Shown: in pieces, positions 1 to 6,885 of the stretch | Position numbering within the stretch: position 1 is the stretch's first letter | Layout of the letters: every line of letters starts with the position of its first letter | Made by a program: the position numbers and the translations under genes | The notes under the pieces: model-generated | Told to the model about the DNA's origin: nothing | The model's input: only the letters and a program-made list of their open reading frames with translations | Database searches by the model: none | NCBI GenBank assembly: GCA_014729455.1 | Contig: WJJW01000301.1 | Span: 1 to 7,664, forward strand | Reading direction: 5' to 3' | Source of the DNA: Candidatus Eiseniibacteriota bacterium | Lineage (GTDB): Bacteria; Eisenbacteria; RBG-16-71-46; CAIMUX01; VGJL01 | DNA length: 7,664 nt

Positions 1-130
1 AATATCAGCGTGACTCGTCGTCGAAGCGCCCGGCCTTCCTTGCCGACCCTTGAAGAAACGGCGACCGCCCCCTCATCGAGAGGACGGTCGCCATTGTAAA
101 ACTAGATGCTTGACTCAGGGTCGTTCCATA
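1..130. other. Left-edge non-coding stretch
   Basis: This stretch lies downstream of the leftward beta-helix gene. Apart from the hairpin at 60-92 I see no coding signal I would defend. The long rightward open frame that starts at base 50 is a reverse-strand shadow of the beta-helix gene. Bases 1-50 are too short to assign to a neighbouring gene. Confidence 0.5.
60..92 (-). terminator. Probable intrinsic terminator of the beta-helix gene
   Basis: GGCGACCG at 60-67 pairs perfectly with CGGTCGCC at 85-92, and part of the 17-base interior can pair further (for example CTC 72-74 with GAG 78-80). Read leftward, the hairpin begins 39 bases after the TGA of the beta-helix gene and is followed by GTTTCTTCA (59-51), a moderately T-rich run. 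Read rightward it is followed by ATTGTAAAACT, which is not T-rich, so the leftward orientation fits better. The T tract is imperfect, so termination efficiency is uncertain. Confidence 0.5.
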
Positions 131-1777
131 TCACCGGGCGAGGACCATTCTCCGGGTCTTCTCGGTGCCGTCCACCGTGAGGCGGGTGTAGTAGATCCCG
201 CTCGGGGAGGCCGCCCCGGAGGCGTCGCGACCGTCCCACACGACCTGCTGCGGACCCGCCGCGAGGGGCCGGTCGAGGAGCGTGCGGACCCGCCGCCCCG
301 CGACGTCGTAGACCGCCAGCGTGGCCCGCGCCGGAGCGGCGAGCTCGAAGCGGATCGTCGTGCTCGGGGTGAACGGGTTCGGGTGGTTCGAGAGAATCCG
401 CGTCACCGCGACCGCGGCGCCGTCATGCACGCCCGCCGGGTCGCAGCCCGGATCCTGGGCGCCGAGCCGGTCCCGATCGCAGGTGTACATACCGCCGTCG
501 GGATGGTTGCCCGGGAAGCAGGGGGAGTCGAACTGCAGGCGGTAGTTGTCGCCGGCGAGGTCGCAGAAGAGGGGATCGAGCGAGAAGTTGTCCCCGCCGT
601 CGGTCCCGCAGAGATCATCCCCGTCCTCGTTTCCGTAGACGTCGGTGCAGGAGATCACGGGATCGTCCGACTGGTCCCCGCAGTAGATCCCGGTTCCGCC
701 CGTGTTGAAGGCGATGATCGACTTCTCGATCGTGGGGGAGGCGAAGGAGACGCTGATCCCGCTCCCGAGGTCGGGGCTGTCGACGAGGTCGTTCGCAGCC
801 ACGGTGCACTGCACCAGCGTGACGGGTTCGGCGAAGAAGACGTAGAGCCCCCCGCCGTCGGAGCCGGATCCGTTGACGGTGTTCCGGGTGATCGTCACCT
901 CCTGGAGGTGGACCTCCGAGAAGTCGACGAAGAGTCCGCCCCCGGGGCCGTAGCTCGCGGTCGTCTCGTTCCCATGGACGACGGCGTTGCTGAGGTTGAG
1001 GACCGATTCCTCGAGGACCGCGATCCCGCCTCCGGTGCCTCCCGCGGTGTTGTTCAAAAAGTCCGTGTCGACGATCTCCGCCGTCGAGCTGACGATCGCC
1101 GCGCCGCCGCCGGCGCCGTTCAGGGCGGTGATGAAGTTGCCGCTGAAAAGGCAGTTCTCGATGTCGGCCTGCGAACCGCGGAGGAACATCCCGCCCCCGC
1201 TCGGGGAGGAGTTCCCGGTGACCTCGCTGTTGAGGATCGCCGTGGTCGAGCCCGACTCGATCGAGATCCCGCCGCCCTGCTTGGCGAGGTTGTTGCGCGC
1301 GATGCAATTGGCGATGACCGTGCTGGAGCCGCGGGAGATGATCCCGCCGTCCTCGCAGTCCTCGACGATGACGTTGATGATGTCCACGTCGGAACCGTCC
1401 TTGCAGTAGATCCCCGCTCCGTAGAGCTCCGCGAAGCTCCGGCGGATCGTCATGTCCCGGATCGTGACGTCCGTGACGTCCCCGCAATGGAACCCCCGGC
1501 CGAGCAACTCGGCGTCCAGGATCGTCTCGCCGGGTCCGGCACCCTTCACGGTGATCCCGGAGGCCATCACGACGGCGCAACGGGTCGTGTCGCCGTCCCC
1601 GGGAAGGTGGGTCACGTCGCCGTAGGTACCCGCCGCGACGACGACCTGATCCCCCGGGCCGGCGTTGTCCACCGCCTCCTGGATGGTGGGGTAGTCCCCC
1701 GGCACGTTGATGATGTCCGCCTGAACTGGAAGGGCCAGCAGCAGAAGCGCCGCCGCCCACGGGATCCGTCGTTTCAT
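131..1777 (-). CDS. Secreted right-handed beta-helix protein with FlgD-like C-terminal tail
   Basis: The protein has 548 residues. Residues 1-20 are a signal peptide (basic MKRR, a Leu/Ala core, VQA before D21). It opens with INVPGDYPTIQEAV and PGDQVVVAAGTY, the usual start of pectin-lyase-like parallel beta-helices. Turns of GGGI/GGGM/GGGL type recur at about residues 120, 144, 168, 194, 223, 249, 279, 308, 338 and 361, one per coil of 23-30 residues. Residues 401-423 (DPLFCDLAGDNYRL, then DSPCFPGN) form the helix cap typical of such proteins. Residues 462-548 are a FlgD-Ig / type IX-tail domain (NHPNPFTPSTTIRF, LAVYDVAGRRVRTL, VVWDGRD, SGIYYTRL, RRMVLAR). There are 14 Cys, which fits disulfides outside the cytoplasm. 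I see no polysaccharide-lyase catalytic signature, so I do not call it an enzyme; it is probably a surface or secreted binding or structural protein. The open frame extends 86 codons further upstream, but the start at 1777 is preferred because the signal peptide and a ribosome binding site sit exactly there. It is divergent from the C25 gene. Confidence 0.88.
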   Translation of the reverse strand: MKRRIPWAAALLLLALPVQADIINVPGDYPTIQEAVDNAGPGDQVVVAAGTYGDVTHLPGDGDTTRCAVVMASGITVKGAGPGETILDAELLGRGFHCGDVTDVTIRDMTIRRSFAELYGAGIYCKDGSDVDIINVIVEDCEDGGIISRGSSTVIANCIARNNLAKQGGGISIESGSTTAILNSEVTGNSSPSGGGMFLRGSQADIENCLFSGNFITALNGAGGGAAIVSSTAEIVDTDFLNNTAGGTGGGIAVLEESVLNLSNAVVHGNETTASYGPGGGLFVDFSEVHLQEVTITRNTVNGSGSDGGGLYVFFAEPVTLVQCTVAANDLVDSPDLGSGISVSFASPTIEKSIIAFNTGGTGIYCGDQSDDPVISCTDVYGNEDGDDLCGTDGGDNFSLDPLFCDLAGDNYRLQFDSPCFPGNHPDGGMYTCDRDRLGAQDPGCDPAGVHDGAAVAVTRILSNHPNPFTPSTTIRFELAAPARATLAVYDVAGRRVRTLLDRPLAAGPQQVVWDGRDASGAASPSGIYYTRLTVDGTEKTRRMVLAR

Positions 1778-1782
1778 CGTCG

Positions 1783-1790
1783 TTTCCCCC
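1783..1790 (-). promoter_or_regulatory. Ribosome binding site that sets the beta-helix start
   Basis: Read leftward, GGGGGAAA precedes the ATG at 1777, with 8 bases between the last G and the start codon. It lies directly before the codons of a clean signal peptide. This argues against the upstream in-frame ATG at 2035, whose extra 86 codons have no secretion signal and would cover the whole divergent intergenic region. Confidence 0.6.
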
Positions 1791-1850
1791 AAGCTGTGTT
1801 TGGACCGACAGAACGTAAGCAGGTCAATTCTAACACAGATCGGGCGTCCA

Positions 1851-1866
1851 CCGGCGCCGCCGCCGG
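1851..1866. repeat. Short GC inverted repeat in the divergent intergenic region
   Basis: CCGGCG (1851-1856) and CGCCGG (1861-1866) are perfect inverted repeats separated by CCGC. The element lies between the leftward and rightward promoter-like boxes, so it could be an operator half-site pair or a small hairpin. A six-base GC inverted repeat is easily found by chance in DNA this GC-rich, so function is not shown. Confidence 0.3.
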
Positions 1867-2041
1867 CGTGAAGTCGATCCTTCTGCCGCCGCCTGGATTG
1901 GGCTACAATTCCCCGTGGCTGCGCCAGTTGCGTGATTCTCCGGTGCGACGCCGCGGGATGCACGGGCTGGTTCGTCACCGACATCGTGAGGAAGATGCCC
2001 CGAACATCCATGGATCCCACCAACCGAGTCCCCATTTGACT

Positions 2042-2048
2042 GGAGGAG
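2042..2048 (+). promoter_or_regulatory. Strong ribosome binding site of the C25 gene
   Basis: GGAGGAG lies four bases before the ATG at 2053 (six bases counted from the GGAGG core). It is the strongest Shine-Dalgarno match in the window and fixes the start, which is followed at once by a signal peptide. Confidence 0.8.
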
Positions 2049-2052
2049 ATCG

Positions 2053-5000
2053 ATGCGTCCGGCCACCCTGCTCGGCCTCATAGGAGCCCTGCTGCTGTCC
2101 ACCCCGGTGATCGGAGAACCCGTCCTGATCGATGAACCGTCCGCCGACGCGCGGCATCTCCCCCGATTCGACGTCGTGTCGGAGACCGCCGAAGGGATCG
2201 AGCTGCTCTTCGAGCTTCCCGCGCTGGTCGTCGAGACGGTCCCGATCGAAGGGACCGCGTACCGCTCGGTGGAGATCCCCGGCGGCGGGCTGATCGGCGA
2301 GCCGGGGGAGCCCGCGCTGCCGACCTTCACGCGGTTCGTGGCGATCCCCGATCGGGCCGGGCTGCGGGTCGAGGCGACCCCGGAGGCTTCCGCGGAGTGG
2401 ACCGACTTCGATCTCGCCCCGATGCCTCCGGACAGCGGAACCGCGGTGGTCCTCGACGCGGCCGCCTACCGGGCCGCCGGGTCCGTCGATCTGGATCCGG
2501 TCGCGGCGGGGGAGCCGGCCATCGCCCGGGATCTCCGGTTGATCCCGCTGACGATCCGTCCGGTCCGCTACGACCCGTCCGCCCGGTCGCTGTCCGCCGA
2601 CGAGAGGATCCGGATCCGGATCACCTACGACGGCGAGGACCCGACCAACGCCCGGAGCGAGAACCTCCGTCGCACAATCCCCCCCTCGTTCCACCGGCTC
2701 TACCAGGACCTCGTGGTGAACTACGAAGAGCCGCCCCGCGGGATGGCCGTCGAGAAGGGGGGGTATCTGGTGATCTCTCCGGATGACGCGGGGGTGATCA
2801 GCCGCCTGCAGCCTCTCCTCGACTGGCGCAAGCGTCAGGGGTACGCCGTCGTCCTGGCGACCGCGGCCGAGACCGGCTACACCGCCGAGGAGATCAAGAG
2901 CTACATCCAGAACGCCTACGACACCTGGGATCCGGCCCCCGAGTACATCGTCCTCGCCGGCGACGCGACGACCCCGTACCGGGTGCGCTGCTTCTACGAG
3001 GGCCTGTCCGGGTACCACGGCGAGGGGGACCATCCCTACACCCAGCTCGAGGGGGGCGACGTCCTGGCCGATTGCCACATCGGCCGTCTCTCCTACGAGT
3101 CGTTGAGCGAGCTGGAGACGATCGTCGCGAAGATCGTCGGGTACGAAACGACCCCGTTCCTCGATGAGCCCGACTGGTTCTCCCGCGCGTGCCTCGTCGG
3201 AGATCCCTACGACTCCGGCTACAGCACCGTGATCGTCCAGCAGTGGATCAAGCGGCGGTTGCAGCAGATGCAGTACGCCGAGATCGACACGATCTTCACG
3301 GGACCCTTCGTCACCCAGATGAGGACGGCGCTCAACCGCGGCGACACGATCTTCAGCTATCGCGGCTTCTACGGGATGAGCGGATGGTCGAACAGCTACA
3401 CGAACACCCTCACGAACGGCTGGAAGCTGCCGTTCGTCGTGACGATCACCTGCGATACCGGCTCCTTCGCCGACTACACCACCGCTCGCTCCGAGGGCTT
3501 CCTGCGTGCCGGGAGCGCCACCTCCCCGAAGGGCGGGATCGCCGCCATCGGCACCGCCACGGGAGGAACCCACACGCGGTTCAACAACTGCGTCCACTAC
3601 GGGATCTTCTACGGGCTCCTCTACGAGGAGCAGTTCCATCTCGGCGCGGCGCTGACGCGCGGCAAGATGGAGCTCTACCTCAACTACCAGGACGTCGATC
3701 CGAACAAAGTCACGATCTGGTCGCACTGGAACAACCTGATGGGGGACCCGGCCGTCGAATGCTGGACCGGCTACCCCGAACCGCTGACCGTCTTCCATCC
3801 GAGCACGATCGCCGTCGGCGCCAACGCGGTGACGGTCCGCGTGGAAGAGGAAGACGGCGGCCCCGCCGCCGGGATGGAGGTCTGCCTCCTGAACGAACCG
3901 GACACCCGGTCCGTCGGCATGACCGACGCGAGCGGCGAGATCGAGCTGCCGATCACGGCCCTGCAGTCGGGAACGATGAAGATCACGGTGACCGGACACA
4001 ACCGCCACCCCTACCTCGCGGAGATCCCGATCGTCGGCGGGCAGATGGTCGTCGGCTACGAGGAGAGCGCGATCGACGACGATGACACCGGCGAGAGCGC
4101 CGGCAACGGCGACGGGACCGTCAACCCGGGCGAGACGATCGAGCTGTCAGTCCGTCTGAAGAACTACGGGATCCTCGCGGCTCCGGACGTGGACGCGACG
4201 CTGAGCACGGAGGACCCCTACGTCTCGATCTCCCAGGCGCAGCGGGAATACGGAGACATCCCGCCGGGCGGGACCGCGTGGTCGCAGGGAAGCTACGTGC
4301 TCTCCATCGACCCCGGATGTCCGGGCGGAAGGACGATCGTTCTCGGCCTCGACGTCCGGAGCGGGACCGACGTCTGGCACGCGCGGATCGAGCTGCCCGC
4401 CGTGGCGGCCGACCTGGTCGCGGAGGGGCACACCGCCTACGACGTCGGTGGAAACGACCGCTTCGATCCCGGCGAGACCGGCCGCCTGGCGATCCGGCTG
4501 CGGAACCGCGGCGGAGCCGCCGCCGAGGCGCCGCACGCGGTTCTGCTCTCGATGAGCCAGTACGTGATGATCTCCGATGCCGACGGGAGCTGGAACGACA
4601 TTCCGGCGGGCGCGGACGGCGAGAACGGGAGCGACACGTTCACTCTGAGCGTCGATCCCTCCTGCTACGCCGGCTACAACGCCGGACTGAAGCTCGTCCT
4701 GGAATTCAGCGACGGCATCCGCGACACGACCTACTGGAGCATCCCCGTCGGAACACGGACCACGGACGATCCCACGGGACCCTGCGCGTACGGTTACTAC
4801 GCCTTCGATGACACCGACACGTCCTATCCCGAGGCACCGGTCTACGACTGGATCGAGATCGACCCGAGCTTCGGCGGGGACGGTACGGAGATCGTTCTCA
4901 ACGACTACAGCGACTACCAGGACGACTCCCGCGTGGTCGACATCCCCTTCCCGTTCCGGTACTACGGCCGCGAGTACACCCGAGCCACCGTCTGTTCGAA

Positions 5001-6885
5001 CGGCTGGCTGAGCATGGGCTCCACCTGGACCGCCGAGTACCGGAACTGGACGATCCCCGGGGCGGGCGGGCCCGAAGCGATGATCGCTCCGTTCTGGGAC
5101 GACCTCTACCAGAGCGGGGGGACCAGCAAGGTCCTCCAGAAGTACGACGAGGCGAACCACCGCTGGATCGTCGAGTGGAGCCGGATGCGCAACGACTACG
5201 GCAACTACACCGAGACGTTCCAGGCGATCCTCTACGATCCGGCGCACCATCCGACCGAGACCGGGGACGGGATCATCGTCTTCCAGTACGAGACGGTCCG
5301 CGTCACCGATCCGATCGACGCGTACGTGACCGTCGGGATCGAGAATCACGACCAGTCCGTCGGGGTCCTGTACGCGTTCTACAACCAGTACGAACCGGGC
5401 GCGGCGTCGTTGGAAGCCGGGCGTGCGATCCGTTTCGTTCCGAAGCGGGAGGTGATCTCCGGCCAGATCAACGGGACCGTGCGGAACACGCTCGCCGGGG
5501 ACCTCCCTGTCGCCGGCGCGACCGTTGCCGTTCTCGAGAGCGAGAACGAGTACGAGACCGGTCCGGACGGCCGCTACCTCGCCGTCGAGCTGCCGGGGAC
5601 CTACACGGTCGTGGCGTCGAGCGAGGGGTTCGAGCCGGACACCGCCTCGGGCGTGCCGGTCCTCGCCGGCGGGTCGGTGGAGGTCGACTTCGACCTGCGG
5701 GACGTCTTCCCGCCCTCGATCGCGACCGATCGGGTCGCCTCGACGAACGACACGCTCGGTCCCTATCCGGTCCGGGCGACGATCGCCGATCCGACTCCGC
5801 TGGTGGAGCAGACGCTCACCTACCGGATCGACGGCGGGGAGTTCGTCGACGCGGGGATGATCAGTCTCGGGGGAGGCCGGTACAAGGCGGACATCCCGGG
5901 CCAGCCCTGGTATTCGAAGATCGAGTACTACGTCGTGGCGGAGGACGCCGCCGGCAACCGCGGGAGCGATCCGCCCGACGCGCCGGAGAGTCTGCACGTG
6001 TTCTACGTGGCGCCGACGACCCACCTGTTCGCCGACGACATGGAGTCGTTCAAGGGATGGACCGTGGGCGGACCCGACGACGACGCCTCCCGCGGGATCT
6101 GGGTGCGAGTCGATCCGAACGGGACCTACGACGGGAACGAGCCGGTCCAGCCGGAGGACGACCACACCGAGGATCCGGGACACGTCTGCTGGGTGACCGG
6201 CAACGCCCCGCCCGGCTCCGACCAGGCGTTCGCGGACGTCGACGACGGGCGGACCACGTTGACCTCGCCGCGTCTCTTCCTGACGGTCGAGGGGGACGTG
6301 ATCCTGAGGTACCACCGCTGGTACACGAACGATACCGGCGTGGGCGGCGGCGAGGACGTCTGGCTCGTCCAAGCGTCCGACGACGACGGCGCGACCTGGG
6401 TCGATCTCGAGAACACGACCGAGAGCGAGCGGAGCTGGCGGATGATGGAGTTCGACCTCGGCGCGTACATCGACTTCACCGACCGGGTCCGGATCCGGTT
6501 CATCGCTGAAGACCTCGGGGAGGGATCGATCGTCGAGGCGGCGCTCGACGACATCGAGATCCTGTTCACCGGATTGCACCTGACCGGCGCCGCGGAGCTC
6601 GATTCGCGTGCGTTCGGGCTGGAGCAGAACCGCCCGAACCCGTTCAATCCGCACACGACGATCCGGTTCTCGCTTCCCTCGGACGGGCCGGCGAGCCTGG
6701 CCGTCTACGACGTGCAGGGGCGTCTCGTCCGCTCGCTCGTCGACGGGCCGCAGCCGGCCGGGACCCGGACGGTCGTCTGGGACGGGCGGGACGACCGCGC
6801 GAACCCGGTCCGATCGGGGATCTACTTCTACCGCCTCCGGGCGGCCGACCGCGTCGAGACGCGGAAGATGGTGCTGCTCGAGTGA
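2053..6885 (+). CDS. Multidomain C25 (gingipain-like) family surface protein, active-site His apparently missing
   Basis: The protein has 1610 residues with a signal peptide at about 1-21. Residues 22-216 resemble the gingipain propeptide region (PGEPALPTFTRFVAIP). Residues 238-573 are the C25 caspase-like domain: YLVISPDD, YIVLAGDATTPYR, HIGRL (342-346), ITCDTGSF with C467, GGTHTRFNN (504-512) and NNLMGDPAVE (560-569). Where family members have a GHG motif before the Trp, this protein reads YRGFYGMSGW (436-445), with F439 at the expected His position. Next come a gingipain-type Ig-like domain (577-660), two CARDB-like beta-sandwiches each opened by an Asp/Gly-rich PGE motif (668-786, 787-905), a beta-rich module with PFPFRYYG and CSNGWLSMG (909-1135), a carboxypeptidase-regulatory-like domain (1136-1216), an Ig/FN3-like domain (1218-1325), a MAM-like jelly-roll (1326-1507) and a FlgD-Ig / type IX-type tail (1521-1610). 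It is probably exported and held at or released from the cell surface. Peptidase activity should not be assumed. The following lipoprotein gene overlaps its stop codon. Confidence 0.88.
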   Translation: MRPATLLGLIGALLLSTPVIGEPVLIDEPSADARHLPRFDVVSETAEGIELLFELPALVVETVPIEGTAYRSVEIPGGGLIGEPGEPALPTFTRFVAIPDRAGLRVEATPEASAEWTDFDLAPMPPDSGTAVVLDAAAYRAAGSVDLDPVAAGEPAIARDLRLIPLTIRPVRYDPSARSLSADERIRIRITYDGEDPTNARSENLRRTIPPSFHRLYQDLVVNYEEPPRGMAVEKGGYLVISPDDAGVISRLQPLLDWRKRQGYAVVLATAAETGYTAEEIKSYIQNAYDTWDPAPEYIVLAGDATTPYRVRCFYEGLSGYHGEGDHPYTQLEGGDVLADCHIGRLSYESLSELETIVAKIVGYETTPFLDEPDWFSRACLVGDPYDSGYSTVIVQQWIKRRLQQMQYAEIDTIFTGPFVTQMRTALNRGDTIFSYRGFYGMSGWSNSYTNTLTNGWKLPFVVTITCDTGSFADYTTARSEGFLRAGSATSPKGGIAAIGTATGGTHTRFNNCVHYGIFYGLLYEEQFHLGAALTRGKMELYLNYQDVDPNKVTIWSHWNNLMGDPAVECWTGYPEPLTVFHPSTIAVGANAVTVRVEEEDGGPAAGMEVCLLNEPDTRSVGMTDASGEIELPITALQSGTMKITVTGHNRHPYLAEIPIVGGQMVVGYEESAIDDDDTGESAGNGDGTVNPGETIELSVRLKNYGILAAPDVDATLSTEDPYVSISQAQREYGDIPPGGTAWSQGSYVLSIDPGCPGGRTIVLGLDVRSGTDVWHARIELPAVAADLVAEGHTAYDVGGNDRFDPGETGRLAIRLRNRGGAAAEAPHAVLLSMSQYVMISDADGSWNDIPAGADGENGSDTFTLSVDPSCYAGYNAGLKLVLEFSDGIRDTTYWSIPVGTRTTDDPTGPCAYGYYAFDDTDTSYPEAPVYDWIEIDPSFGGDGTEIVLNDYSDYQDDSRVVDIPFPFRYYGREYTRATVCSNGWLSMGSTWTAEYRNWTIPGAGGPEAMIAPFWDDLYQSGGTSKVLQKYDEANHRWIVEWSRMRNDYGNYTETFQAILYDPAHHPTETGDGIIVFQYETVRVTDPIDAYVTVGIENHDQSVGVLYAFYNQYEPGAASLEAGRAIRFVPKREVISGQINGTVRNTLAGDLPVAGATVAVLESENEYETGPDGRYLAVELPGTYTVVASSEGFEPDTASGVPVLAGGSVEVDFDLRDVFPPSIATDRVASTNDTLGPYPVRATIADPTPLVEQTLTYRIDGGEFVDAGMISLGGGRYKADIPGQPWYSKIEYYVVAEDAAGNRGSDPPDAPESLHVFYVAPTTHLFADDMESFKGWTVGGPDDDASRGIWVRVDPNGTYDGNEPVQPEDDHTEDPGHVCWVTGNAPPGSDQAFADVDDGRTTLTSPRLFLTVEGDVILRYHRWYTNDTGVGGGEDVWLVQASDDDGATWVDLENTTESERSWRMMEFDLGAYIDFTDRVRIRFIAEDLGEGSIVEAALDDIEILFTGLHLTGAAELDSRAFGLEQNRPNPFNPHTTIRFSLPSDGPASLAVYDVQGRLVRSLVDGPQPAGTRTVVWDGRDDRANPVRSGIYFYRLRAADRVETRKMVLLE

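Larger units (their letters stand above)
1778..2052. promoter_or_regulatory. Divergent intergenic region between beta-helix and C25 genes
   Basis: This 275-base region must carry the start signals of both flanking genes. Read leftward, TTGACC (1827-1822) matches a -35 box at 5 of 6 positions and is followed after 17 bases by a poor -10 (TCCAAA, 1804-1799). An alternative -10, TAGAAT (1832-1827), overlaps it and has no good -35. Read rightward, TACAAT (1904-1909) resembles a -10, but the sequence 17 bases upstream (TTCTGC) is not a recognisable -35. The patches near 1825-1835 and 1900-1912 are locally AT-richer than their surroundings. An inverted repeat (1851-1866) lies between them. All promoter assignments assume sigma-70-like consensus sequences and are tentative. 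Confidence 0.35.

Noticed and set aside
1778..2035. N-terminal extension of the beta-helix protein to the ATG at 2035
   Set aside because: The 86 extra residues lack a secretion signal and would bury the signal peptide that begins at the ATG ending at 1777, where a ribosome binding site also lies.
50..2083. Rightward 677-codon open frame
   Set aside because: It is Arg/Asp/Val-rich with no recognisable domain, and it lies opposite the beta-helix gene, whose protein has a signal peptide, coil repeats and a known C-terminal domain. Long antisense frames are common in GC-rich coding DNA.
1958..2083. 41-codon rightward frame overlapping the C25 start
   Set aside because: It has no ribosome binding site and no similarity I recognise, and it is only the tail of the shadow frame opposite the beta-helix gene.
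1975..4008. Leftward 677-codon open frame across the start of the C25 gene
   Set aside because: It has low-complexity shadow composition and no domain, and it would run through the intergenic region and the C25 ribosome binding site. The rightward gene explains this sequence.
4147..6654. Leftward 835-codon open frame inside the C25 gene
   Set aside because: It is antisense to the well-supported C25 coding frame and rich in Arg, Val, Asp and Pro in the manner of codon-bias shadows. It shows no domain or signal peptide.
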